NCBI GenBank assembly: GCA_964017145.1
Contig: OZ024840.1
Span: 2,790,001 to 2,854,000 of the forward strand
Reading direction: 5' to 3'
Source of the DNA: Agrocybe praecox
Lineage: Eukaryota > Basidiomycota > Agaricomycetes > Agaricales > Agrocybaceae
Length of the DNA: 64,000 nt
The notes under the pieces were generated by a model, which saw only the letters and a list, made by a program, of their open reading frames with translations, had not been told where the DNA came from and made no database searches. The position numbers and the translations under genes were made by a program. Each line of letters begins with the position of its first letter. The first letter of the stretch is position 1. Positions 21,252-33,200 of this stretch are shown here, in pieces.

Positions 21252-22363
21252 CTAATCCTCACCCTGAACCGCCACTTCATCCTTCAAATCTACCGCAGTA
21301 CTTTCGGCCCCTTTCTCTACCGCAGCGGGTATGGTGTCTATGTTGGCGATCTGCGAGGCTGCTTGATTCTCTACAGGTTCTTGTCCTTCTGGCTGGGCGT
21401 TAGCCCCCTGTAGACTGTCTTGCACACTTTCACTGACTTCCGAGACGTCATCTTTCGTAACATTCTCTTGCTCTGTTTTCTCTTTCTCTTCCTCAGATTT
21501 CTTGACTGGTTTCAACTTTTTCAAGGGTTTGGTGGTTCCAGCCCCAACTGTTGAGGACGAGCCAGACTCCGATTTATCCAGTCCCAGCTCAGCCATCAAG
21601 GCTAAAAGTTCGTCCTGAGTAACTTTGACGCCCTGCAATCCGAATCCACTGAGTTCGTCCCCCATATCTAATTCTCCCGTTCGTTTATTAACCGGAGTCT
21701 TTTTGCTGAGAGGAGACGATGTGGGAGGAGTAGTGCCCTGAGGATACATCTTGCTCTTGAGATGATCGGGTGTCATCTGCAACGGTGACGCAGCGCCAGG
21801 GACGCCTACGGGCTTCACGGCTGGCATAGGCCTGTCCTCATCAATGGCAGGATCCCATTTTTCCTTTAACCTTAGAAAGATGTCGAGTTCATCGTGTTCG
21901 ACTGCGTCTTCACTGCCGGCTTGTTAGTCGATTATGCTGTCAATGGTGGTAGAACAACGATACTAACAATTCTTCGAAGCTCTGTTGTACAGATATCATC
22001 GTAAGCTGCTGGATTTGACGGTGCATGCTTTTAACATACCCCGGGATACTTCATCCCAACAAGGATACCTGGAAGTTGTTGTTTACCTGTATAATGTTAT
22101 GAGTACGCTTGATACATAAAGTGCACATGTTCAAGTACCTTGAGGAGCCTTTCTCCTCCACAGCCGCTTCGCGTCCTCATCTGAAGCAAGGTCATAAGTC
22201 GTAAAGGGTATCTTCTTGACCTGCAAGATGCGTAAGATGTATTCTGAGAGGTTTTCAGGCACTGCGGAATAGCCTATGAATGTATATGACTACCTTGACG
22301 TTGACGCAGTGCCGGCTGCGAGGCGATGGTGGTCATAAAAAGGGCGATGGGAGGTGAAGACAT
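21252..22363 (-). CDS. SH3BGR-like thioredoxin-fold protein with long Glu/Lys-rich tail
   Basis: The N-terminal about 110 residues match the SH3-binding glutamic-acid-rich protein family, a glutaredoxin-like fold usually lacking the redox cysteine pair. Read through introns it runs MSSPPIALFMTTIASQPALR, EYILRILQVKKIPFTTYDLA, SDEDAKRLWRRKAP, GKQQLPGILVGMKYPG, SFEEFEDAVEHDELDIFL. The 14-nt exon encoding SFEE-F (21968-21981) is needed to join the strands; the intron after it is 21913-21967. A disordered C-terminal region follows with DELSGFGLQGVKVTQDELLA and a Glu/Lys/Val/Ser-rich end stopping at 21252. The active-site position reads TTIAS, with no CxxC motif, so oxidoreductase activity is not expected. 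It is divergent to LTP1, with 136 bp between starts. Confidence 0.8.
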
Positions 22364-22499
22364 GGTGTGGTGGACTAAAGTAAAGCAGGCGACAGGTGAT
22401 CTGCAGCCCCTGAAGGCATGATTGCTTCACCGCCACATCATTTTCTCACATCAATAATCTTTCGACGATCATCATCTTCACTCCCTTCCAGTACTCAAT

Positions 22500-23222
22500 A
22501 TGTCAACTTCACCTCCCACAGAAATCAAAGCTTTGGTCGTATGCTTAGGCACGAGCCTTCTTTTAACTTCAGTTTTCAACGAGCAGATAGACTAAACTCG
22601 AAAGGTCCATCACTTCAGGGAATATATGTCGTTCGCCAATGGGTGAAGCTGTCCTCAAGCACATTGCTCAGAAGCGGGGAATCGATATCGTCGTGGACAG
22701 TGCGGGGACTGCTGGGTATCATGTAGGCGAAGAACCAGATGAGAGGTAAGCTTTATTACAACCCACTGGTTTCAATTTAACCAGATCGATACATGAAACA
22801 GAACAGTCGCCGTTTGCAAGAAGGTATGCAATATTGTCTCCTCTTTATAAACACGTTGATTGATATCTTCACATTCTCTCTTAGCACGACGTTCCCATTG
22901 ATAGTCACGCTAGACAGGTTTCGACATCCGATTTTGTCAGATTTACTCACATCCTTGCGTCGGACGAAAGTAATTTGAGAAATCTCGAGCGGATCAAACC
23001 ATCGAATGCAACCGCTCAAGTATGTCTATGGGGCTCGTACCTTGATAATAAACCGATCCCAGATCCATATTATGGCGGAATTGTACGTCATTACTTATAA
23101 TCTATGATATTATAACTTCAATGAAGCGTTTGAAACAGAATGGATTCGAGAAAATCTATGACCAATGTGTCCGCCTTTCAAACGCATTCCTCGATGAAGT
23201 TACGAAATCAACTAGTTCTTGA
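22500..23222 (+). CDS. LTP1: Low-molecular-weight protein-tyrosine phosphatase
   Basis: This 159-residue enzyme removes phosphate from phosphotyrosine. The P-loop reads VVCLGNICRSPMGEAV (the Cys-X5-Arg-Ser signature) and the general-acid loop is in IPDPYYGG, both complete. Also visible are DSAGTAGYHVGEEPDERT and HDVPIDSHARQVSTSDF. Exons I place: 22500-22548, 22619-22745, 22802-22823, 22885-23082 and 23139-23222, totalling 480 nt. The first intron (22549-22618) must begin with GC rather than GT: only that choice gives Leu-Gly-Asn-Ile-Cys-Arg and keeps the catalytic loop. The third exon is only 22 nt. The gene converges on MMSDH with a gap of 44 bp between stop codons. Confidence 0.92.
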
Positions 23223-23266
23223 ATTTAGATGTTTGAGATAGATTTTACAAGATGAATTGCAGAGCC

Positions 23267-25757
23267 TTAGTGGTGTGTGGGCATATTCACGGAAGCACTA
23301 TTACCAACGGCGTCTTCTGCTCTCCAGAGGCTTGTTGTCGTCTTGATGGAATTCTGTCAGCAACAAGTTCACGTAATCACAGCATTCAAGCACTCACCTT
23401 GTTTTGTGTGTAGAAATTGATACCACCCTTTCCGTAGAATCCAATATCTCCAAGTACACTCCCCTGTAATGGAGAAAATATCAGGAATTATTTTCCCACT
23501 ATGCGTGCTATTGATTCACCTTATTTCCGCTCCAAGAAAACATGGGCAAAGGAACGGGGATAGGTACATTGATACCAATCTGACCAACATTGATTTCGGT
23601 TTCAAACTTCCGAGCGGTAGCTCCAGATTGAGTGAAGATAGCGGCGCCATTTCCATATTTGTTTTCGTTGATGATTTCAATAGCGTCATCCAAAGTATCG
23701 GCTTGGAGTACAACAAGGACAGGGCCAAATATTTCGGTTCTGACGAAAAGTCAATGAATAACAAACGTGAAATTTCGAAAGAAGATGGATCGTACTGGTA
23801 GCATTTCATGGATGTATCTCCTCGAATAATGGTTGGGCCAACAAAGTTACCATATCGGTATGCTTCAGGCGCCTTGATGTTGCGTCCATCGAGAATGACT
23901 TCACCGCCTTCCTGTTCGGCGGATGCGATAAGACTAGTTACCCTATCTTTAGCACCCGGGGAAATTAAAGGGCCGCTGTTCGAAAATGTTTAGTGACCTC
24001 AAACACAATTGCGGGAAGGAAGCTTACAGATCGGCGCCTTTTTCGAACCCACCGCTAACTTTCAAGGCTTTGGCGCGTTCCACGAGTTCGGGCAACCACA
24101 CTGAAACGTCGCCTACTATCACAGCTAAACTAATATGTTAGGAACTGATTGGTGAAGAGAAATGAAGTTTCTATAGACACGCACCAACAGAGATGGCCAT
24201 GCATCGTTGACCAGCGGCTAAATGGGACAGTAATTATGATAAGAGTCGAACACCGAACTTGTTCGGACTCACCACCGAAGGCTGCTCCAACTATGGAGTT
24301 GATTGCAAGATTTTTGTTGGCTGCAAGCCATTGAGCGTTGTGTGAAAAAGCGAAAAAGACACTATACTAACCGTCTGGCATCAAGATTGCATGATTTTTA
24401 GCACCGAGATTAGCCTGCGTGTAATACAGATAAGAAAGAAAGATATTGAGGTGGAAATTTGGGGAGGTATATACCTGAACACGTTTGCCATTTCTGGTCC
24501 CTCTGATATAATTTTATGTATCAGACAAGGAGTTATACTTCAGGACTCTCAACTTGCCTTTCATAAATATGTTTACCAGCGCGGTCTCCGCCTACAAAGC
24601 TGATGGCTTTGATAGCAGGATGGTCACATATGCCATTCACAGTAGGCACACCTCCGTGGACAACATTTAAAACACCAGGAGGGAGACCTAATGAGGGAGA
24701 AGGTAACCAAAGGACACATCAGGACTATGAGTCTTCACTAACCTGCACGTTGGCAGAGTTCCGCAATGATCATTGCAGCGCCGGGATCACGTTCTGAGGG
24801 TTTCAATATGAGGGTGTTACCTGTTACGGCAGCCATAGGTATCGTCCACAAGGGAATCATCCTGAGGTCTCCGGTATTAGATACTGCGACATACAACCAA
24901 GACAGTTTAAAACTCACGCAGGGAAGTTAAATGGGGCAATGCTCGCACATACACCTAAGGGAACTTTCCTGACTTCGGTATCCATGTCTTTACTGACTGG
25001 AGCCGACATCGAGTATTAGCTGGATTCAACTCTAGTACAACTTAACTTCAATTACCCTCAATTTTTTCACCGAGGAGAGTTGAAGTTATGCCTGCAGCTG
25101 TTTCAACGACTTGCAATCCTCGTAGTAAATCACCATGAGCGTCTAAAAGCGTGCGCAAATGTAAGACTCGGAACTTGTACACACGGACTTCACGTACCTG
25201 CCAACGTCTTCCCCTGTTCCAATACAATGCTACTCGCAATGGCATCTGCGTTCTGCCGAAGCAAATGCTGAAGTCTAGAAAAGCACAATGTTCGTCAAAC
25301 TTTGAAGGAATAAGATCCGGGGTACATGAAACGAACTCTAGCACAAATCTTTGACGAGTTACAACACTTGTCCTGCTCCATGTTTTGTACGCATGCGCTG
25401 CTGAATCTACGGCAGCATTGAATTCCGCTTCAGTAGTTTGCGGAATGCGAGTAAGAAGAGTTTGTGACGACTGAAAGAAGGGGTCTCTGACTGTGAGCCA
25501 TGATGTGGTTTGGACACTTAATAGTTAAGATTTACCGGATCGTGGACGTCAATCCATTCATTAGTCTGACTCTCCACGAACTCTCCGCCTATAAAATTCT
25601 TAGTTGCGCCTCCTGTAGCATTCGTGCCCTTCCAGTTTGCAGAAATCTGTTCGGCTCTTGGCAAAGCGAGAGCACTTAAGGCCTTGAGACTTGCAGAAGT
25701 ATGGAAGGATTTCTTCTGCAAGGTTCGCAGCTGAGGCAGTTTAGTGAATGGTGGCAT
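23267..25757 (-). CDS. ALDH6: Methylmalonate-semialdehyde dehydrogenase (ALDH6), mitochondrial
   Basis: This is a CoA-acylating aldehyde dehydrogenase of valine and pyrimidine catabolism that turns (methyl)malonate semialdehyde into propionyl- or acetyl-CoA. The start at 25757 gives a mitochondrial-type presequence ([20 protein letters not shown]). Then come [96 protein letters not shown] sequence, and near the end [26 protein letters not shown] and [20 protein letters not shown]. The end reads [20 protein letters not shown] with stop at 23267. The retained [11 protein letters not shown] loop is characteristic of ALDH6 rather than other ALDHs. Roughly a dozen introns of about 50 nt break the gene; I did not fix all of them. 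Confidence 0.9.
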
Positions 25758-25857
25758 TGAATGTACGCGTTTGTGGGAGACAGCAAGTAATTCCCACTAA
25801 ACTCAGACTGAACGGAGCATGGCCCCTAGCCTAGACGCGGGATGAAGGGAGCCGGTG

Positions 25858-25863
25858 CACGTG
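25858..25863. promoter_or_regulatory. CACGTG hexamer in the MMSDH / Myb-like divergent promoter
   Basis: CACGTG sits about 100 bp upstream of the MMSDH start and about 150 bp upstream of the Myb-like start. The 257-bp interval serves both genes. The bHLH-site reading is inference. Confidence 0.4.
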
Positions 25864-26014
25864 TGAATATGCGCGTTTGATCACGCTCCCTCGCTGGTTA
25901 AATGACCTGCTTGTTCGGTGCTGTTTGATTGTGTACAAATTTCAGTTTTGTTTACTTTTCTTTCTTTTTGTCTTTCTTGTCCTTTCTTTGTTCCGCAAGC
26001 CGGCCGTTCCAGAC

Positions 26015-27940
26015 ATGAGCCAGAGTGCCCACACGATTATGAATGATTATAATGTCGCGTCAACCAGTTCAAACAGCTTCACCGACTTCCTTCCTCAAAC
26101 TTCGACTCTTTTTAACAACCTCCCTCTGAACCAACACCAGGATATGCCCCATCGCTTGCCGCACGCCCAATGGCAGGATCACGCAATGCAAATGAATGCC
26201 CAACAAATGAATCCTCAGCCCTCAAATCACATTTCTCAGCCACAGATACCTCTCTCCCTTCCGAATAATCTTTCACAGCAACAAACCATGTCATTCAATC
26301 AAACATCTTGGCCAAATCAACTTCAAACCTCTCAGCAATTTCCTGGTGCTATCAACCCAATGACGGCATTCAATATGCCGGCATTTTTCCCTCAACAATT
26401 ACTGCAGGAAGCATTCTCCATGTCTAGTCCAGTAGAGGCGGGAGATGAACCAATGTTGTTAAATAAACTGTTGGTTTATGCGAGAAGGAAAGAGAGTTAC
26501 AAAGATGCACTTAACAGCCTCCACGGGGTAAGGGAATGTTAGCTGTGTCTCATTTCACCATTCATTGTTAACATCAAATTTAGAAAAACGGTCATTCAGC
26601 CAGCCTTTGGAAAGACTATTATTTAGATAACAAGGATCGACTTGACTCTTGGATAGCAATGTGCTTGAAGAAAGAACAAGAAACGAAAGGAAACGAGTCC
26701 ATGTCCTCAGTTGTGGACCGTGTTAAATCTTCATTGCCGACCATGAATAAACACACACACTCTCATCGACCATCTCCGGTCTCTTTCAAAGCAGAGCCAT
26801 CTCCTGTTGCATCAGCATCGTCTCGCCTACCCAATGCTACTACTCGACCCCTGAAAAAGGCAAAAACGGTGACGCCTCCTGTAAATATAGACACCTCTCA
26901 ATCCGGAAGTCGCAGGAGCACAATAAACAGTATCACAGCCCCATCACCGGTCTATGGTGGTCGGCTTCCTGCACCCAATGCCGAAATCAAGATCCCTGAT
27001 CCTCCATCTCGATCACCCAGCCCCCCCACCAATTTAATTCTTCGTGGGAGAGGGTACAAGTATACGACTGAAGACCGCGAATTTTTCATCAAATTTATTG
27101 GTTGGCGCCTAAAGCAAGACCCGACCCTTACTCGAGTAGATATATGCAATCTTCTGGCAGAAAAGGTATGTTCTTGCGCCATGCATTTTGTTGCCGTGAG
27201 AATTACTAAAGCACATAGGCCCCTCATCATACCGCTCAATCTTGGGCCTCGCATTGGTCCAACAATCACGATGTACCAGATAAAATCCTAGCTGCTGCGA
27301 GAGGTGACGAGTATCAGTCTGACGATTCTTCCTCTGAGGACAATATACAATCACCAGTAAGGCGAAAGCCAAAATACAAAGACCCTTCGACTACTGATGA
27401 GTCAGAAAACGAATCTGGCTCTGACGACAATAACGATTCGGACGATGATGATAGCGACGATGATAAGCCTATCCGTCATTACCCTGAAACAGAAATGGGC
27501 GTCAAAGGTTCTCCCTTCACACCAGCAGATCTTTATGTCACTGCCAAGTATATCGCCGATAATCCGAATTGGGAAGAAACGAACTCGAAGGATCGCTGGG
27601 AACCGTACGGCGTAAGGGTGGGTTGTTATTGTTACCTTACCTACTTACTCTACAGCAACAGAAACTTACTATACTTTTTCAGTTCCCCCAGCGGTCTGCT
27701 AAGTCCTGGGCAGAGTACTACCGAAGAAATGAACGCGGTTAGTAACTATAATGATGGATCTATTATTCATGTTGATTTTTCTTCCCTTCCCTATCAGCTA
27801 TAAGAAAACTTGTCAGGAAATTGAGAAGAGGAGTCGTTGCCATAGATTCTCAATGCGCCAAGCCCTCACGAAAGCCCTCGAAGCGCAAGTACCCCTCTGA
27901 TATGGAGGATGAACAATTTGGTAAACGCAGCAAAGTGTAG
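26015..27940 (+). CDS. Myb/Rap1-like DNA-binding protein with three related modules
   Basis: The spliced protein is 563 residues: exons 26015-26527, 26584-27165, 27219-27617, 27683-27737 and 27798-27940 (1692 nt). The first about 140 residues are Gln/Asn/Pro/Met-rich. A Ser/Pro-rich basic linker and an acidic Asp/Ser run (residues about 435-455) separate three modules with a shared ending: HSASLWKDYYLDN, TAQSWASHWSNN and SAKSWAEYYRRN. The middle module (KYTTEDREFFIKFIGWRLKQ through HWSNNHDVP) resembles the Myb-like domain of Rap1-type telomere and promoter binding proteins. The C-terminus (KRKYPSDMEDEQFGKRSKV) is basic and suggests nuclear import. I infer a chromatin or transcription role; I cannot tell whether telomeres are the target. 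The start ATG is the first in the long frame after the pyrimidine-rich leader that fits this exon. Confidence 0.72.
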
Positions 27941-28349
27941 ATGAGGGCAGCATTCGCGTTTTTTTTCTGGAGTATTTTTTGGACATGAGAACGTTTATTC
28001 TTTTGGCCTAGTCTGCGTATGTGCAAGGCTTTACCCGCCTTACAGTACTAATTGATAATCACGTTGATACCACATTTTGACTATAATCCTCTCCGATACA
28101 CAACGCACATCTCTTATTTAGTGTGTTTTATTTCTTCATTTCTTGGAAAGCGGCTAGCTGCATTTTGTACAATTAATACATGATGATGGTGACAATAATA
28201 TTGGCGCGTCCACGTGCTCATGACCGTTGCTGCCTGGACCAGGATCGATAAAGTGGAGGCTGGCTACTTTCACCTTCATAACAACCTCAATCCTGCAGAT
28301 TTTTCTCATCTTCAAGTCTAGCATCATAAACCATAATCTTTGAAGCATC
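27941..28349. promoter_or_regulatory. Intergenic interval with GDI1 promoter and CACGTG at 28211-28216
   Basis: The 409 bp follow the Myb-like gene and precede GDI1 on the same strand. A CACGTG hexamer lies 134 bp before the GDI1 ATG. No further gene or repeat is seen. Confidence 0.4.
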
Positions 28350-30036
28350 ATGGATGAAGAATACGATGTTGGTCGATTGTCGTTCTTTGAGTTTCGAATC
28401 CGAATCCTGACACATATTGCAGGTCATTGTACTGGGCACAGGCCTCACTGAATGTATCCTTTCCGGTTTACTTTCTGTGGAAGGGAAGAAGGTCCTTCAT
28501 ATGGACAGGAATGACTATTACGGAGGTGACAGTGCCAGCTTGAACCTTACACAAGTACGACATCGTCCTACCCCTGATAATGAGATCATACAGCTAATCG
28601 TCAATCCTCACAAAGCTATATCGCAAATTCCGCCCAGACCAAGCAGCGCCAACAGACCTTGGTCGCGATCGCGACTATGCTGTTGATCTCGTTCCCAAAT
28701 TCATCATCGCCTCAGGGGAACTCACGAAGATCCTGGTTCACACAGATGTCACTCGCTACTTAGAGTTTAAGCAAATCGCAGGCAGTTTCGTTTATCGCGA
28801 TGGCAAAATATCTAAGGTGCCTAGCACAGAGATGGAGGCCGTTAGGAGTCCTCTCATGGGGCTTTTTGAGAAAAGGCGCGCAAAGAAGTTCTTTGAATTC
28901 TTGCAGAACTGGAAAGATGGTGACCCAGCTACTCATCAAGGTGTGTCAGACAGACTACGTCTTTCACATCGCTACTGACCTGGAGGCCATATAGGCTTGG
29001 ACCTTGACAAGGATAGCATGAAGACTGTATATGAGAAATTCGGACTTGAAGCTGGCACCCAGGATTTCATTGGTCACGCTATGGCTCTATACTTAGACGA
29101 TGAGTAAGTTATCTTGAAAGAAACCCGCTGCTACTTGCCATTGACCTGTTGTTTGGAAGCTATATCACCAAGCCCGCTCGTCCCACATATGACCGTATCA
29201 TTCTTTATACCTCGTCTATGGCACGTTATGGAAAATCTCCGTACATTTATCCATTGTACGGACTTGGGGAACTTCCCCAATCTTTTGCGCGTCTGAGTGC
29301 AATCTATGGAGGAACATATATGTTGGACAAACCTATCGAGTCTATCGTCACCGATGCTGACGGTAAATTTGTCGGAGTGACGAGCGGTGGTGAAACTGTT
29401 AAAGCCAAACAGGTCATTGGTGATCCCAGCTACTTCGGCGCGGACGCGAAAGATGGCGGCAAAGTAAGGGTTGTGGAAGAAGGGAAGGTCGTTAGGGCTA
29501 TTTGTTTCCTCAAGCACCCTATCCCTGGCACAGATGATTCTGACAGTTGCCAAATCATTATTCCTCAGAACCAAGTCAACCGTAGAAATGGTATGATTAA
29601 CCTGTTGCATCTCGATTATTTCTCCAATGGAACTCACATTTATACTTCTAGACATCTACATTGCCATGGTATCTTCCACTCATAATGTCTGTGCAAAGGA
29701 CATTTATGTTGCTATTGTTAGCACCATTGTCGAGACAGACAAGCCCGAATTAGAAATCAGGCCTGGTTTGGATCTCCTTGGGCCAATTTACGACAAGTGA
29801 GTGCAATCCATTCTAGCTTGGAACGTTTAGCATACTTACCTTGCCCAAGATTCGTGGATATAACTCCTTTGTACACCCCGACAAGCTCAGGTGAAGCAGA
29901 CAACATCTTTATCACTCGTTCGTACGATGCAACTTCGCATTTTGAAACGGTCGTAGAAGATGTTCAAGATGTCTGGAAGCGCGTTACTGGTACAGATCTT
30001 GTGTTGAAGAAGCGGGAGGTTGAGGTGCAAGGATGA
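28350..30036 (+). CDS. GDI1: Rab GDP-dissociation inhibitor
   Basis: GDI extracts GDP-bound, prenylated Rab GTPases from membranes and recycles them. The protein opens [20 protein letters not shown], the FAD-like sequence-conserved region 1 of the GDI/REP family, split by an intron after residue 6 (28368-28422). It continues [108 protein letters not shown] and a C-terminal [20 protein letters not shown], ending at 30036. All conserved regions are intact. The family member is GDI rather than Rab escort protein, judging by length (about 440-450 residues) and the conserved GGTYMLDKP. Introns number about seven, each near 50 nt. It converges on RAV1 with about 180 bp between stops. Confidence 0.95.
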
Positions 30037-30214
30037 AGGTGTCATCTTTTTTTTTTAGTAACGACCTTGAACATTATCGACGATCTACGAGAAATAACGA
30101 TTGCATAGTTACCGTCTTTTGTAAACGACTGGACCCTTGATCAGTGTGATTTAAACATAAAAATTGTCATGCAAATTGAAATCAACATGCTACGTGTTGT
30201 AAGATACAGGGTGG

Positions 30215-33200
30215 TCAAAAGAATGCATTCATATCAAACTCCGGCACTTTAACGTCTTGTTTGGCCGACTTCATCAAGTTCCCTAGTCCCGCCTTCCGCG
30301 CAAATAGATCACTCTCTTCCTGAATTGTAGGAATTGGGTGATGGTCAGCATCTTGTTTTTCAGGAGACGCCCGTCGAGTAGATGGGAAAGACGAAACATC
30401 CATGTCGATCATGATAGATGATCTACGACGCAGAGCTGGGTCAAGCGGGAACAGTGGCCGTCTTGGTATTGGTGCTACGGTTCCAGATTCTTCCCGTGCG
30501 ATTCCACGAGCTGGAGCAGATGGTCGGGCGAATGACCACGACTGAACCAGATCAAGGGCTAACACATGACAACCTGTTGAAAAGCTGTCTTCAGATAAAC
30601 TATGGATTTGACTGTGAAGGTCACTAACCCATCCTACAAAACACGCGAGCCATCTGCAATACAAAATTAAACTCTGCACGTCCTGATATTTCACTCGTCC
30701 CTTTGGCCGCTTGCAATGTCTTTGATCGGAGTTGGATAAAGAGTAACGCAAGACCTGGGTCGTCGTAATGAGGTTCCCCTATGAAGGCAACTTTTATATC
30801 AAATGCAAAAGCAATATCTTGGAGAGGAGTCTGTAATAGAGAAAATATATAAATGACTTTCGCTGGAGTTGGATTTATAATCACCAAAAGCACGCGAACA
30901 GCCAAGTCCCTCCTGTGAAGCAGCCAGAATGCCCAGCTACCTAGCCATCGGTTTCCCAGCTGAAATGCTGTCGGTAGAACAGTACCGACAAGGATATCCT
31001 TGAAGACAGGACCCTCGTTACTTTGCTCAACTATTCGTGCGAGGACGATTGCGAGCTGGAAGTCTCCGAGTTGCCTGATACAAACATTAATGGCGTCCTT
31101 CAGTGAACCTCCGAGCAAGAAAAATGCAGCAGCATATTCTAAAAGGCGGTCATTAGGATGCGATGAAACCCGTCTTGTGAACGACTGACCAAATCTACGT
31201 TTACTAAGTAATGCGAATGCATTTTTTAGAGCGGCCGTCCGCCATCTGGGTTCAGAGAAATCGTTGCTCAAGAACTTCAGCATAACCGACTGTTCCTTAT
31301 GCCAGGCAGCTTGCCTCCATAACCCATGTACGAGCTTTGATTTGCCGAGAGCGAAGTAGAGCAATGAACAGGAAGTGGGATCACGGTTTTCTCCGGCCAT
31401 ATATTCATTCCGTGCAATGGCCTCTACTTGAGCTTTCTAGAGAATATAAACGGGTCAGTGCACATCACTCAAACTGTAGCGAGAAGCAATCTAACCAAAG
31501 ATTCCACAGAATTCAGCCAAATAGCTATTCCTAAGGCCCTAGCATCTGCCCAGACTGCTTTCCCGTTGCATGCAGCTATTGACGCATTTAAAAGGAGATC
31601 TTGACTTTCGCTATGGAATGCCCAAATCATATCACGATAACGAAGGCGTTCTCGACGTCCAGATTGGCCTTTTATACTACCGTTACTCAAACTTCCCGCA
31701 GCTGAGGCCCGCTGATTGATGATATAAAAAGATCTCATGGAAATAAGATATCGTAGCCCATTGGAGTCAAGGGCACGGCGTTGCTCCTCGATCTACGAAA
31801 ACGATTTCAATGTTTCATAGAAAAAAACCTTGGAGGAATTACGTATAGAAACTCACCTCTAAGGTCGTCTGTATTAAAATTATTAGATGGGCTTGTTCGT
31901 TGGCAGAAAGGTTAGGAATTGAACGTGATTCAAGCGCATCTATAAGGCGATCAATTACTGGCCGAGTGAAGTTGATTTCAGCACTGTTACACAAAATTAG
32001 TGCATCGTCAACTATCCTTTCGAATAAATTTACTCTTCTGGCCCAGGAGTTGCATTAAAAAGTGAATTATACTGCTGCTTCTTACTAAGGACCTGAAAGT
32101 TGTGTAAGCTGGAATGAATCTTAGGTTCGATAGAAGTAATTGACAGTACCGATTGTGATGGCTGATCTTTCTCTAAAAATCGTTGAACAGGAAGATGTGG
32201 CAACGATTTTGAGGTGAATGATGTATCCGATTTTCCCTCTTCCAAGACACATCGTGCAAGGTTGAGGATGATCTCTTTTACAAGTTCTATCTTATCTGTG
32301 GAGAGATGACATTTCAAATAAGTAGGCAATTTCAAAGCATGGAATCCTAGAAGCTCACCCCAAATCAGGCACTGAAGTAACATTTGTGGGTGATAATCGT
32401 CCAATGGTCCGTTCTGTCGAGCGACATATTCAAGTAACGTCTCAGTAGAAGGCGGAGCTTCTGGCTTTGACGGTGGCTCGCTAAACAGGTACATTTGTTG
32501 GCCAGCGGCTATCAAAAACGATCCGTGTGCCAACCATATAGAATCAGTGATCGCAAAAGGTGTTAGGCTGTATATACTTGTCAGCGTAGTCATGCTAGGG
32601 AGAGAGGAGAGATGGAGAAACAGACTTCGATATATCTATTGTCCTACACAGAGCCCATCCTGGGTCATCGGCAAAGTAAGTCATTCTTTGTTGGCAGAGT
32701 ATATCAACACGATGCTTATATCCCACTGCCAATATGGACTGCATGTCCGGAGTAGAGCTCCAGTCCAAGTCCAAGATTAGTTCCCTGAAGAAGAAAAAAT
32801 CAATACAGGGATGAAGATAGAATTGGCATGTGCTCATACCTATACTGCCCTCGATATTCCAAACCCGAGGAAAACTCTGATTCAGTTGAGTCCCATATTG
32901 TCAGCTCGTCGCCTTCAGAGCCGCCGACAACTAAAAACAAAATCCATTAAGCATACAATGTTCAGACTACATTTTTAGGAACTCACTAAGAGCAGTCTTT
33001 TTGGCAGAACTGCATCGGACCTTTCGGAATCCACTACGTCCTGTCCGTACTTTACGAGTACATTTCCAGCCGTTATCTGCAGCAGAATCAGGAAGCCAGA
33101 AGGCGATTTCTCCTTGTTCAGAAATGCTCAGTAGAACATCGTGACCAGTCCAGTCGTGCATGTGGCCCCACGCCATAGGATCCACGGGTAAAATAAATCT

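Noticed and set aside
28380..28405. TTCGAATCC-like T-arm in the first GDI1 intron
   Set aside because: No acceptor or anticodon stems can be drawn around it; the intron is only 55 nt.
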